A stretch of 20,438 nt of DNA, from positions 1 to 20,438 of the IMG/VR virus record IMGVR_UViG_3300007799_000092; one strand, 5' to 3'. The notes beneath the pieces were generated by a model, which was not told the DNA's origin, did no database searches, and saw nothing but the letters and a program-made list of their open reading frames with translations. The DNA comes from a virus. The position numbers and the translations under genes are program-made. Below are positions 13,251 to 20,296 of this stretch, piece after piece (positions within the stretch are counted from its first letter, which is position 1; the number at the start of each line of letters is the position of its first letter).

Positions 13251-13870
13251 AGATTATCATCAGCGTAGAGTGCGAGAGTCCGGCAGAGGCGAAGGAGGTG
13301 ATCACCAAGATCGGTGCCTCCGCCTGGATCGCCGTAGAGGTGGCCGGTACCCCAGCCGGGCTGCCAGCCGAAGTTCCGGCAGCTGCGCCGAAGCCGGCCG
13401 CCCCCAAGCCCAAGAAGAAGGAGCTGGAGCAGCTGCCGCCCCCTCCTACCGCTCCGCCGGTGGCCGAGACCGCTCCAGCTGCGCCGCCGCCGCCCCCTCC
13501 TACCGCTCCGCCGGTGGCCGAGACCGCTCCAGCTGCGCCGCCGCCGAAGCCCAAGGCAGCGAAGACCAAGACCAACGGTGACCGGCGCGATGAGCTGTTC
13601 TGCAGTGGTCGCGTCGGCGCGTCGGCGATCAAGCTGCCGGACGAGGTGATCAACACCTCGTCCATGCGGGAGCTGCTCAGCTACCTGGCCGACAACGGCG
13701 TGACGACCGTGGACCAGATGGTGGAGGAGTGCCTGGCGCTGAAGACGACCGTGCCGATCCTGGGGAAGATCCCGGACGTAGACAGCCGCGTCCGCAGGGC
13801 CTCCGAGGTGCTCGGGCTGTTCGCCCTCGCCGACGGTGCCGTCGACGCTGATCAATCCCCGGACGCCTGA
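13247..13870 (+). CDS. Protein with a Pro/Ala-rich repeat linker, function unknown
   Basis: This 207-aa protein has a short N-terminal domain (MKIIISVECESPAEAKEVITKIG), a Pro/Ala/Lys-rich linker from about 38 to 110, and a helical C-terminal domain (about 115-200) with RRDELFCSGRVGASAIKL and MRELLSYLADNGVTTVDQM. The linker contains an 18-residue unit present twice. The ATG overlaps the previous stop as ATGA and has a strong AGGAGA. The two ordered ends joined by a flexible arm suggest a tethering or adaptor protein in the replisome operon, but I do not recognise a family. Confidence 0.75.
   Translation: MKIIISVECESPAEAKEVITKIGASAWIAVEVAGTPAGLPAEVPAAAPKPAAPKPKKKELEQLPPPPTAPPVAETAPAAPPPPPPTAPPVAETAPAAPPPKPKAAKTKTNGDRRDELFCSGRVGASAIKLPDEVINTSSMRELLSYLADNGVTTVDQMVEECLALKTTVPILGKIPDVDSRVRRASEVLGLFALADGAVDADQSPDA
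13441..13548 (+). repeat. 54-bp tandem duplication in the Pro/Ala linker
   Basis: A 54-base unit beginning CCCTCCTACCGCTCC at 13441 is repeated at 13495 with near-perfect identity at DNA level, differing only at the very end. It encodes PPVAETAPAAPP-type units of 18 residues and keeps the frame. Identity at synonymous positions points to a recent duplication. Confidence 0.9.
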
Positions 13871-13873
13871 CAC

Positions 13874-14386
13874 GTGGGTCAGCCAGCCGGTCGGCGTTGG
13901 CACCTGGGCGCAGTCAGTGACGGCTCCCCGGATGATCCGCCGGGCCGTCACAGGGTCCTGCTGGTCGGCGAGGACAACCCGCAGACGGCGGATATGGCTC
14001 GCGCGCTGTGGCCGTTCCCGGTCGGCGTAGCGGGTGACCGCCTGGCTCACCGCATCTTGCGTTTGAAGACGTCGACGTACCTCCAGCTGTGGCGGACGAA
14101 CCTTTGCAACCCGCGGTGGTCCGCTCCCCTCGCCGCCCGTCGCGCGCAGGTCCTGCTGGCCGCGATCGGCGAGCTGTGGGACGTCATCGTGCTGCTGGGC
14201 AGGAAGGTCGCCACGATGTTCGACTACCGCCGCGGTTTTTACACCTACCAGGGCCCGCTGGTCAGCATCCCTCACCCGAGCGGGGTGAGTCGCGAGTGGA
14301 ACGACCCGGACGCCGCGCAAGTAGCGAGGATGATGCTCTACCAGGTTGCTCCCGCGGTCCCGTGGGGGGAGGCTGACGTCACGTGA
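13874..14386 (+). CDS. Uracil-DNA glycosylase superfamily protein
   Basis: This 170-aa protein shows the two signature places of the UDG fold: LLVGEDNP at 29-36, in the position of the GxxPG/GQDPY motif, and IPHPSGVSREWN at 132-143, like the HPSPxS motif. VIVLLGRKVA near 104-113 matches the strand-helix common to the family. Members remove uracil or other damaged bases from DNA. The motif I residues are unusual, so the substrate is uncertain. The GTG start lies three bases after the previous stop and lacks a good Shine-Dalgarno sequence. The stop overlaps the polymerase start, and the polymerase itself begins with a second UDG-like domain. Confidence 0.7.
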   Translation: MGQPAGRRWHLGAVSDGSPDDPPGRHRVLLVGEDNPQTADMARALWPFPVGVAGDRLAHRILRLKTSTYLQLWRTNLCNPRWSAPLAARRAQVLLAAIGELWDVIVLLGRKVATMFDYRRGFYTYQGPLVSIPHPSGVSREWNDPDAAQVARMMLYQVAPAVPWGEADVT

Positions 14387-17300
14387 GACGCCTCGCCTTG
14401 TACCCCGGCGATCTGCGGGCCCCGGTGGAGCGCGTCACAGCGCTCGACTACAACAACACCTGCGGTCGCTGCGAGCTGGGCCTGGTCGGCCAGAGCACGT
14501 GTCTACCACCGGCTGGGACAGGACCCGGAGGCGTGGTGGTCGTCGTCGACCAGATCACCGCTGAGGACGACCGCGTCGGTGCCCAGGCGCAGGGCAACCT
14601 GAACAAGATGCTCGCCTACCTGGTCAACAAGTACGCGCGCCGGCCGTTCCTGCTGGACGCCGCGATCAAGTGCCACGCCGGGGCGAAGATCGACGACGAG
14701 CACGTGGAGCAGTGCCGCCCCTACCTGCGCCAGACCATCGAGCAGGCGAAGCCCGACCGGATCATCGTCACCGGCCCCAAGGCAGCCCGCGCCGTGCTGG
14801 GGCGCAGCCCGCACCTCCAGTCGGTGCGCAAGGGCTACGGCTGGCTCTGGACCGCGAGCTGGGCTGACGCGGTCCAGCTGGCAGACGGCCGCACGTGTCG
14901 CCCGGTCCCGGTGTTTTTGGTGATGTCACCGTGGGTGACCGCGACTAACGCGTTCATGAAGCAGTGGCTCTCCGCCGACCTGGAGTGGGCGTGCAACACG
15001 CCGGTCCCGGCGCTGCCGCCGTGGGACGACCACACCGAGGTGGTCGAGACCGCGCAGGACGCCGAGGTTGCCGCCCAGTACCTGCGGGCTGCCGAGGCTG
15101 TGACCATCGACGTGGAGACGTCCGGCCAGATGCACTCCGGCGGGATGCGGGTGGTGTCGCTGGCGATGGCCGCTGCCGGCCGGAGCTGGGTGTGGGACCG
15201 CGTGGCTCTCGCTGACGGTGGTTGCTTCGAGGTGGCTGCGGAGCTGCTGGAGGACGCGACCGTCCCGAAGATCGGGCAGTCCATCAAATACGACATGCAG
15301 GCGATCGAGCAGGGGATGGGGATCACCGTCCGCGGGCTGGCTGGCGACACCCGCGTGTGGCACCGGCAGCTGGAGAGCGACAGCCTCTCCGACCTGTCGA
15401 CGATGGCGGAGCTGGTCGGCATGGGCGGCGACAGCTGGGAGGTCGACGGGATCATCGCTGACCTGGCGAAGCAGGCGGCGCAGGCCGCGCAGTCCACGAA
15501 GCGGGCGCTGATCAAGGCGCGACCTGAGATCGCCGCCGCTCTCAAGGGGACGAAGGACCAGGTGGAGATCCTGTTGTCCGAGTTCGGCTCCACGCTGTCC
15601 GCCGCTGACCTGACCACGCTCAAGCGTGGGTACAACCCGCGCCAGTACGTCTACGGCGACGTGCCGACCGACATCCTCTCCCGCTACAACGCGGCTGACA
15701 CGGTGATCACCGCGGCGGTGGCGGACCACCTGCGCCCGCAGATGGTCGAGCGTGACCTGATGTACACGTGGGACACACTGTGGGGCCCGGCTACTGACGC
15801 CCTCGTGCAGGTCGAGACCTGGGGGTTCCCGGTCGACCGCGGGCGGGTCGAGATGATGTCCAGACACTTCGGTGCGCAGCTTGACGCGCTGAGAGTCAAG
15901 TTCGCCATCTACCCGGAGCTTGACCCGAACAGCCCGCCGTCCGTCGCGAAGCTGCTGTTCGACAAGCTCAAGCTGAAGCCCACCAAGACGTCGGAGAAGA
16001 CCGGGGCGCCGAGCACAGACAAGGTCTCGCTGGACGCGCTCCTCGGTAGACACCCGGTGGTGGAGGACCTGATCGAGTGGCGCCACGTGTCCAAGCTCAA
16101 GAGCCAGTACGCCGACGGGTTGCTCCTGCACATCGCCCCCGACGGCCGCATCCACACGACCTACAACGTGGACGGCGCGAGGTCCGGGCGCGTGTCTTGC
16201 GTTGCTGCCTGGACGCCCGTAGTGACAGCTCGGGGCGTGCTGCCGATCTCCGACGTGGTTGTGGGCGACGCCGTGTTCACACACAAGGAGCGGTGGAGGG
16301 CGGTCACCCGGAGCTGGATCAAAGGCACAGAGGAGATGTACGAGGTCCGGCTGAGCAACGGGGAGGTTTTAACTTGCACCGCCGACCATAGGGTGCTAGC
16401 TGCTGATCAGCGATGGGTAGCCTTGCGAGTGATCATCAATGAGCATTTCCCGTACTTGGGTGTCGGACCCTTTGAACCAGGGCGAGGTCCTGCGGCTCTA
16501 CAAGAGCGCGGAGCTGCTGACCGCCTCTCAGATTGCGGGCCTGTTGGGTACGACGTGCCAGAACGTCCAGCACGTGCTGAGGTCCAAGATCCCCTCAGCG
16601 ACCTACGCGGCGTTGAAGGCTGCGCGCTACTCCGCTTCCAAGACGGGTTCGCGGAACCCCATGAAGGGGAAGGCGCGGGAGGCTCACCCGCGTTGGCAGG
16701 GGGAGTGCTCGGATGGGAACGGGTACCTGACCTGTCTACACCTGGGCCGACGCACCTTCGTGCATCGCCTGGTGATGGCCCGAGCGCTCGGCTTGGAGGG
16801 TTTGCCCGAGGCCCTCGTAGTTCACCACATCGACGGCAACCCGCTGAACAACACGTTGGACAACCTGGCCCTGGTGACGCAGGCGGGTCATCAAGTTGTT
16901 CACTCCATGCAGGAGCAGGACTCCGCAGCGTTGAGATTACGGCGATCCACCGTTGCGGAAGCTATCCGGTATATGACCTCACCGTAGAGGAGGACGAGAG
17001 CTATCTCGCCCACGGGGTCTTTTCCCACAACTCCGAAAATCCGAACATGCAGAACATCCCGTCCGAGGACCGGGGTGCTGACGGCAAGCTGGTGAAGGAC
17101 TGCTTCATCGCCCGTCCCGGCTACATGCTGGTCGCCGCCGACTACAAGCAGCTGGAGTTCCGAGTCGCCGCCGACCTGGCCGGTGATGCCGCGATGCGCG
17201 CCGTGTTCGAGTCCGGGATCGACTTCCACCAGGCGACCGCGGAGTTCATCGCCCCGATCGTGTGGAAGATCCCGGCGGCTGCCGTGACGAAGCTGCACAG

Positions 17301-18960
17301 ATCTCGGGCGAAGTCCTTCAACTTTGGGATCATGTACGGGATGCAGGACGGCGGCATCGCCAGCCGCGCGGGGTGCTCGATCGAGGAGGCCCGGGCGATC
17401 AGACAGGCCGTGCTCGGCAAGTTCCGCCGGTTCGCAGCGTGGGTGCAGGAGTGCCTCGCGTACACCCGCAAGACCGGTCTCGCCTGGACGTACTGGGGCG
17501 GACGCAAGGCCCACTGCCGCCAGCTCTACCGGGTGCTGGACGCGGACGACGGCAAGCGGATCAACGCGGAGAACAGCAGCTTCAACTGCCTAGACGCCGA
17601 GACCGAGGCCCTGACCGAGCGTGGGTGGGTACGCGGCTTCGACCTGTTGCGCGAGGACGTGCTGTTGACCAAGAATCCGGTCACCGGCGCTCTAGAGTGG
17701 CAGGGCATGACGGACCTGAAGCAGTGGCCTGACTACGAGGGCCCGTTGGTGGAATTCAAGAGCCGGTCGTTTAGCGCTGTGTCCACACCAGACCACCGAT
17801 GGCTGGTCCAGGACAAGCACAGCGGAGCCGTCCGGGAGAAGACTACAGCCACCCTGTCCACGCACGGCGACCATCGCATCCACCGAACCGGGGACTACAG
17901 GCCGGCTGTGACAGGCTCGCCGTCCGGCGACGAGGCAGAGTTGCTCGGGTGGTTCGTCACCGACGGCTCTCTCAGTATGGCCAAGGGCGGCTCGCGCGGA
18001 CCCAGACCTCACCCGCGCTGCAGCCTGGTTCAGAGTCCAACAGGTAACCCTGTCAAGCACGCCAGGATCGTGGCGCTCTTAGCGAGGCTGGATACCGCCG
18101 GCGAGGTCCGTGTTCAACCACCGTCTGCCGCGCACGGCTGTACGACGTGGCGGCTCGGTCGGCGGTTGTCTGCGTTGCTGTACGGGTTGGCGCCCGACCG
18201 CCGCCTCACGATGGGGGCCTTGCTGAGGCAGGACCGCGTTGCCCTAGACCGTCTGCGCGAGGCCATGCTACTGGGGGACGGGAGTCGAAGGGGTGCTAGT
18301 TGGGCGTTTACCTCAGGCACCCGTGGGCAGGCGGAGGCGTTTCAGGTCCTCTGCACACTGACCGGGTCGGCCGCCTCCATCGTGTGGCGTGACATGTCCG
18401 GCTACGCCCCGACCTCTGCGAAGATGACCAACGTCCCCCGCATGACCGGGGTGTGGATTGTGACGATTTTGGCTAGGGGCACTGTGCAGGTGCTGGCCGG
18501 CCACCGCCGGGAGTTTCAGTCCAGGCAAGGTGTCTGGTGCCCCGTCGTCCCCAACACGTTTTTCGTGATGCGTCGAGCTGGTCAAGTAGCCATCACCGGC
18601 AACACGCCGGTGCAGGGGACCGCGAGCTTCTACTGTCTGGCGTCCGTCACCGCGCTGGTCCACTGGATCAGACGTACCCGGTTGGACGTTAAGGTGGCGG
18701 CCACGGTCCACGACAGTATCGTGCTGGAGGTCCGTGAGGACCTGGTGCTGACCGCCGCGCGGGAGCTGTCCAAGACGATGACGGGCTGGCCGACCATGAC
18801 GAACGTCCCGCTGGACATCGACGTGACCACCGGCCGCTCCTGGGGCTCGATGAAGGAGTACCTGCTTCCGGAGGCCGAGGCGGCGCTCCTGCTCGGTGGT
18901 CACGGCGCCGCCTCGCAAGTGATGCGCGCCCAGATGACAGACACACCTGCTACAAGCTAG
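14383..18960 (+). CDS. polA: Family A DNA polymerase precursor with UDG-like domain and two inteins
   Basis: The 1525-aa precursor starts at a GTG overlapping the previous stop, with GGGGGAGG upstream. Residues 1-210 resemble a family 4 uracil-DNA glycosylase, with Cys27, Cys30, Cys97 and Cys111 placed like Fe-S ligands. A 3'-5' exonuclease follows: DVETS at 243-247, then IGQSIKYDMQ and YNAADTV. The polymerase domain has motif A VAADYKQLEFR (D920), motif B RSRAKSFNFGIMYG, and motif C TVHDS (D1444). There is no 5' nuclease domain. One intein (residues 606-883) interrupts GRVS/SENPNMQNIP and another (1069-1407) interrupts SSFN/TPVQGTA; both are conserved substrate-contact regions. After splicing the enzyme would have 908 residues. 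It should be the phage replicative polymerase. Confidence 0.93.
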   Translation: MRRLALYPGDLRAPVERVTALDYNNTCGRCELGLVGQSTCLPPAGTGPGGVVVVVDQITAEDDRVGAQAQGNLNKMLAYLVNKYARRPFLLDAAIKCHAGAKIDDEHVEQCRPYLRQTIEQAKPDRIIVTGPKAARAVLGRSPHLQSVRKGYGWLWTASWADAVQLADGRTCRPVPVFLVMSPWVTATNAFMKQWLSADLEWACNTPVPALPPWDDHTEVVETAQDAEVAAQYLRAAEAVTIDVETSGQMHSGGMRVVSLAMAAAGRSWVWDRVALADGGCFEVAAELLEDATVPKIGQSIKYDMQAIEQGMGITVRGLAGDTRVWHRQLESDSLSDLSTMAELVGMGGDSWEVDGIIADLAKQAAQAAQSTKRALIKARPEIAAALKGTKDQVEILLSEFGSTLSAADLTTLKRGYNPRQYVYGDVPTDILSRYNAADTVITAAVADHLRPQMVERDLMYTWDTLWGPATDALVQVETWGFPVDRGRVEMMSRHFGAQLDALRVKFAIYPELDPNSPPSVAKLLFDKLKLKPTKTSEKTGAPSTDKVSLDALLGRHPVVEDLIEWRHVSKLKSQYADGLLLHIAPDGRIHTTYNVDGARSGRVSCVAAWTPVVTARGVLPISDVVVGDAVFTHKERWRAVTRSWIKGTEEMYEVRLSNGEVLTCTADHRVLAADQRWVALRVIINEHFPYLGVGPFEPGRGPAALQERGAADRLSDCGPVGYDVPERPARAEVQDPLSDLRGVEGCALLRFQDGFAEPHEGEGAGGSPALAGGVLGWERVPDLSTPGPTHLRASPGDGPSARLGGFARGPRSSPHRRQPAEQHVGQPGPGDAGGSSSCSLHAGAGLRSVEITAIHRCGSYPVYDLTVEEDESYLAHGVFSHNSENPNMQNIPSEDRGADGKLVKDCFIARPGYMLVAADYKQLEFRVAADLAGDAAMRAVFESGIDFHQATAEFIAPIVWKIPAAAVTKLHRSRAKSFNFGIMYGMQDGGIASRAGCSIEEARAIRQAVLGKFRRFAAWVQECLAYTRKTGLAWTYWGGRKAHCRQLYRVLDADDGKRINAENSSFNCLDAETEALTERGWVRGFDLLREDVLLTKNPVTGALEWQGMTDLKQWPDYEGPLVEFKSRSFSAVSTPDHRWLVQDKHSGAVREKTTATLSTHGDHRIHRTGDYRPAVTGSPSGDEAELLGWFVTDGSLSMAKGGSRGPRPHPRCSLVQSPTGNPVKHARIVALLARLDTAGEVRVQPPSAAHGCTTWRLGRRLSALLYGLAPDRRLTMGALLRQDRVALDRLREAMLLGDGSRRGASWAFTSGTRGQAEAFQVLCTLTGSAASIVWRDMSGYAPTSAKMTNVPRMTGVWIVTILARGTVQVLAGHRREFQSRQGVWCPVVPNTFFVMRRAGQVAITGNTPVQGTASFYCLASVTALVHWIRRTRLDVKVAATVHDSIVLEVREDLVLTAARELSKTMTGWPTMTNVPLDIDVTTGRSWGSMKEYLLPEAEAALLLGGHGAASQVMRAQMTDTPATS
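16198..17031 (+). mobile_element. Intein 1 (class 1) in the polymerase
   Basis: This 278-residue intein begins with Cys606 and ends in His-Asn before Ser884. Block A reads CVAAWTPVVTARG, block B has TADH, block F has VYDLTV, and the end is FSHN. These are complete class 1 splicing blocks. The middle, in the polymerase frame, is Pro/Gly/Arg/Ala-rich and does not look like a folded endonuclease. In the +1 frame the same DNA encodes a full HNH endonuclease, so the homing gene is nested out of frame. Confidence 0.92.
16439..16987 (+). CDS. HNH homing endonuclease nested out of frame in intein 1
   Basis: The frame runs in +1 relative to the polymerase and encodes 182 residues. An N-terminal helix-turn-helix part (LRLYKSAELLTASQIAGLLG) is followed by a standard HNH_3 nuclease region: FVHRLVMARALG, VVHHIDGNPLNN, and LDNLALVT. 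Stops lie just upstream in this frame (TGA at 16430), so it starts by itself at ATG 16439; no good Shine-Dalgarno sequence is visible. Third positions are G/C-rich in this frame. The last 20 or so codons overlap the intein's C-terminal splicing block and are probably not functional protein. It should cut the intein-free polymerase allele and spread the intein. Confidence 0.8.
   Translation: MSISRTWVSDPLNQGEVLRLYKSAELLTASQIAGLLGTTCQNVQHVLRSKIPSATYAALKAARYSASKTGSRNPMKGKAREAHPRWQGECSDGNGYLTCLHLGRRTFVHRLVMARALGLEGLPEALVVHHIDGNPLNNTLDNLALVTQAGHQVVHSMQEQDSAALRLRRSTVAEAIRYMTSP
17587..18603 (+). mobile_element. Intein 2 with LAGLIDADG endonuclease and class 3 signature
   Basis: This 339-residue intein begins with Cys1069 and ends in Gly-Asn before Thr1408. 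Block B is STPDHRW, block F is GVWCPVV, and the residue after the intein is Thr: the Trp, Cys and Thr of the class 3 W-C-T signature. Class 3 inteins typically lack a nucleophile at position 1, but Cys is present here. The middle holds a LAGLIDADG-type endonuclease with ELLGWFVTDGSL and AMLLGDGSR. The penultimate His is replaced by Gly. Confidence 0.88.
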
Positions 18961-18971
18961 GAGACACGATC

Positions 18972-19418
18972 ATGGAGATGAGCGACTACACCGACGCCGA
19001 AGACGAGGACGCGTACCTCAAGCAGTCCGTCGACATCCTGCCGGAGGCGATCCGTGAGGAGTTCGTGCGCGTCCCGGCCGACCTCGCCTACTGGGGCGAG
19101 AAGTACGCCGAGGCTGTGAAGGCCCACCTGCTGGCTGCCCACCACACGAAGCGGATGCGGGCGCAGCTCAGCATCCAGGTACGCGAGCTAGCCCACGCGA
19201 AGGACCAGAAGCTGACCGTCGACCAGGTGGAGGCGTGGGTCGAGCAGGCCCCGGACTACCAGTCGATGCGTCTGCAAGAGATCGAGGCGGAGGCCGCGAA
19301 GGTCTCCGCGCGCTGCCGGCTCGACGCGGTGTCAGCCAAGAAAGATATGGTCGTCAGCCTCGGCAGCCACATGCGGGCCGAGATGTCGCCGACCCAGCTC
19401 AACACTCACAAGCGCTAA
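18972..19418 (+). CDS. UvsY-like recombination mediator candidate
   Basis: This 148-aa protein is largely helical and charged, with DLAYWGEKYAEAVKAHL, a middle with many Lys/Arg/Glu, and an end with VVSLGSHMRAEM. Size, composition and the C-terminal pattern resemble the UvsY-type mediators of T4-like phages, which load the UvsX recombinase on SSB-coated DNA. The genes after it encode a gp32-like SSB and a RecA/UvsX-like protein, the partners a mediator needs. Good Shine-Dalgarno (AGGAG) stands before ATG 18972. The assignment depends strongly on context. Confidence 0.5.
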   Translation: MEMSDYTDAEDEDAYLKQSVDILPEAIREEFVRVPADLAYWGEKYAEAVKAHLLAAHHTKRMRAQLSIQVRELAHAKDQKLTVDQVEAWVEQAPDYQSMRLQEIEAEAAKVSARCRLDAVSAKKDMVVSLGSHMRAEMSPTQLNTHKR

Positions 19419-19423
19419 TGAGC

Positions 19424-19435
19424 GCGCAAGTACCA
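19424..19435 (+). repeat. CAAGTACCA start-associated element, copy 3
   Basis: GCGCAAGTACCA lies 58 bases before the SSB ATG in the 75-base gap after the UvsY-like gene. It is identical to the copy at 13224 and differs from the one at 2646 by one base. Confidence 0.45.
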
Positions 19436-19493
19436 GACGGCAGACGGCACACGGCACTTCCGCCACACGCCAATCTCAAACCACGGAGCGACT

Positions 19494-20294
19494 ATGAGCA
19501 TCGACAACAGCAAGATCAAGTACACCCCGATGAACCTCGACGAGCTGGACGCGCAGGCGCGGCAGATCGGGTTCGGTGCGTCCAACAGCCAGTTCTTCCA
19601 GTTCAAAGACGGCCGTAACGTCGTCCGGTTCCTCCCCGGCATGGGTGGGCGACAGCCGTTCATCATGTTTTGGAAGCACTTCGTCAAAGACTCGGGCGCC
19701 GGCAAGATGTACGGCGGACTGTGCCCCAACAAGATGGCGCGGCTGCCGTGCGCGGTCTGCGCCGTGGCCGCCAAGTTGTCCCGCGGCGGTGACGCTGACC
19801 GCAACGTCGCCCAGGACATCAGCGCCCGGTCCAAGATCGTCGCCGCGCTGATCGACCGCTCGTCGCCCGACCTGGGCCCCCAGGTGGTGGAGTTCGGCGC
19901 GCGGATCTTCCGCGCGCTGACGGACTACATGAAGGCGATGGGGGAGGACCCGACCAACCCGGACGACGGCTTCGACATGATCGTCGAGAGGCAGGGGTCC
20001 GGCCTGAAGACCGAGTACAATGTCACCGCGGTCCGCAAGAACAGCCCGCTTCACACCGACCAGCGTCAGGCGGACGAGTGGCTGGAGTCGATCCCGGACC
20101 TGTCGACCTACGTGGTGCTGCCCTCCGAGTCGGAGCAGGTGCTGAGGTTGGCGAACACCGTCGTCGGCCACATGCTGAGCGAGGCTCCGGCGGCTCCCCG
20201 CGCGAAGCAGCTGCCGACCAAGCAGCCGGTACGGGCGTCCGCGAAGGCCGCCATGGTGGACGTCGACGCTGACGAAGACGACGGCGCCTACTAG
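19494..20294 (+). CDS. gp32-like single-stranded DNA-binding protein
   Basis: This 266-aa protein has the arrangement of phage gp32-type SSBs: an N-terminal part with GRNVVRFLPG, a zinc site with CPNKM...CAVC and an upstream His (WKHF), a C-terminal core with FDMIVERQGSG and YNVTAVRKNSPLH, and an acidic tail (VDVDADEDDGAY). The tail of such SSBs contacts the polymerase, helicase and recombination proteins. It coats single-stranded DNA at the fork. GGAG stands five bases before ATG 19494. The gene sits between the UvsY-like and RecA-like genes. Confidence 0.85.
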   Translation: MSIDNSKIKYTPMNLDELDAQARQIGFGASNSQFFQFKDGRNVVRFLPGMGGRQPFIMFWKHFVKDSGAGKMYGGLCPNKMARLPCAVCAVAAKLSRGGDADRNVAQDISARSKIVAALIDRSSPDLGPQVVEFGARIFRALTDYMKAMGEDPTNPDDGFDMIVERQGSGLKTEYNVTAVRKNSPLHTDQRQADEWLESIPDLSTYVVLPSESEQVLRLANTVVGHMLSEAPAAPRAKQLPTKQPVRASAKAAMVDVDADEDDGAY

Positions 20295-20296
20295 AC

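Noticed and set aside
12884-14320. Long minus-strand frame of 478 codons
   Set aside because: It runs antisense to the winged-helix, Pro/Ala-linker and UDG genes, has low-complexity Arg/Gly/Ser-rich translation and no family motif. It is a product of G/C-rich third positions on the other strand.
14926-16284. Long minus-strand frame of 452 codons opposite the polymerase
   Set aside because: The plus strand encodes clear exonuclease and polymerase motifs here; the antisense translation is rich in His, Arg, Val and Leu without a domain.
16439-16987. Two compensating sequencing errors putting the HNH out of frame
   Set aside because: The HNH frame has its own ATG, a close upstream stop and a complete N-terminal domain, and the polymerase frame is open all the way. 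Two matching errors are less likely, though raw reads should be looked at.
19418-19618. 67-codon frame starting at ATG 19418
   Set aside because: Most of it overlaps the SSB gene out of frame and the composition becomes Arg/Gln/Ala-rich shadow. The first 25 codons could be read but have no support.
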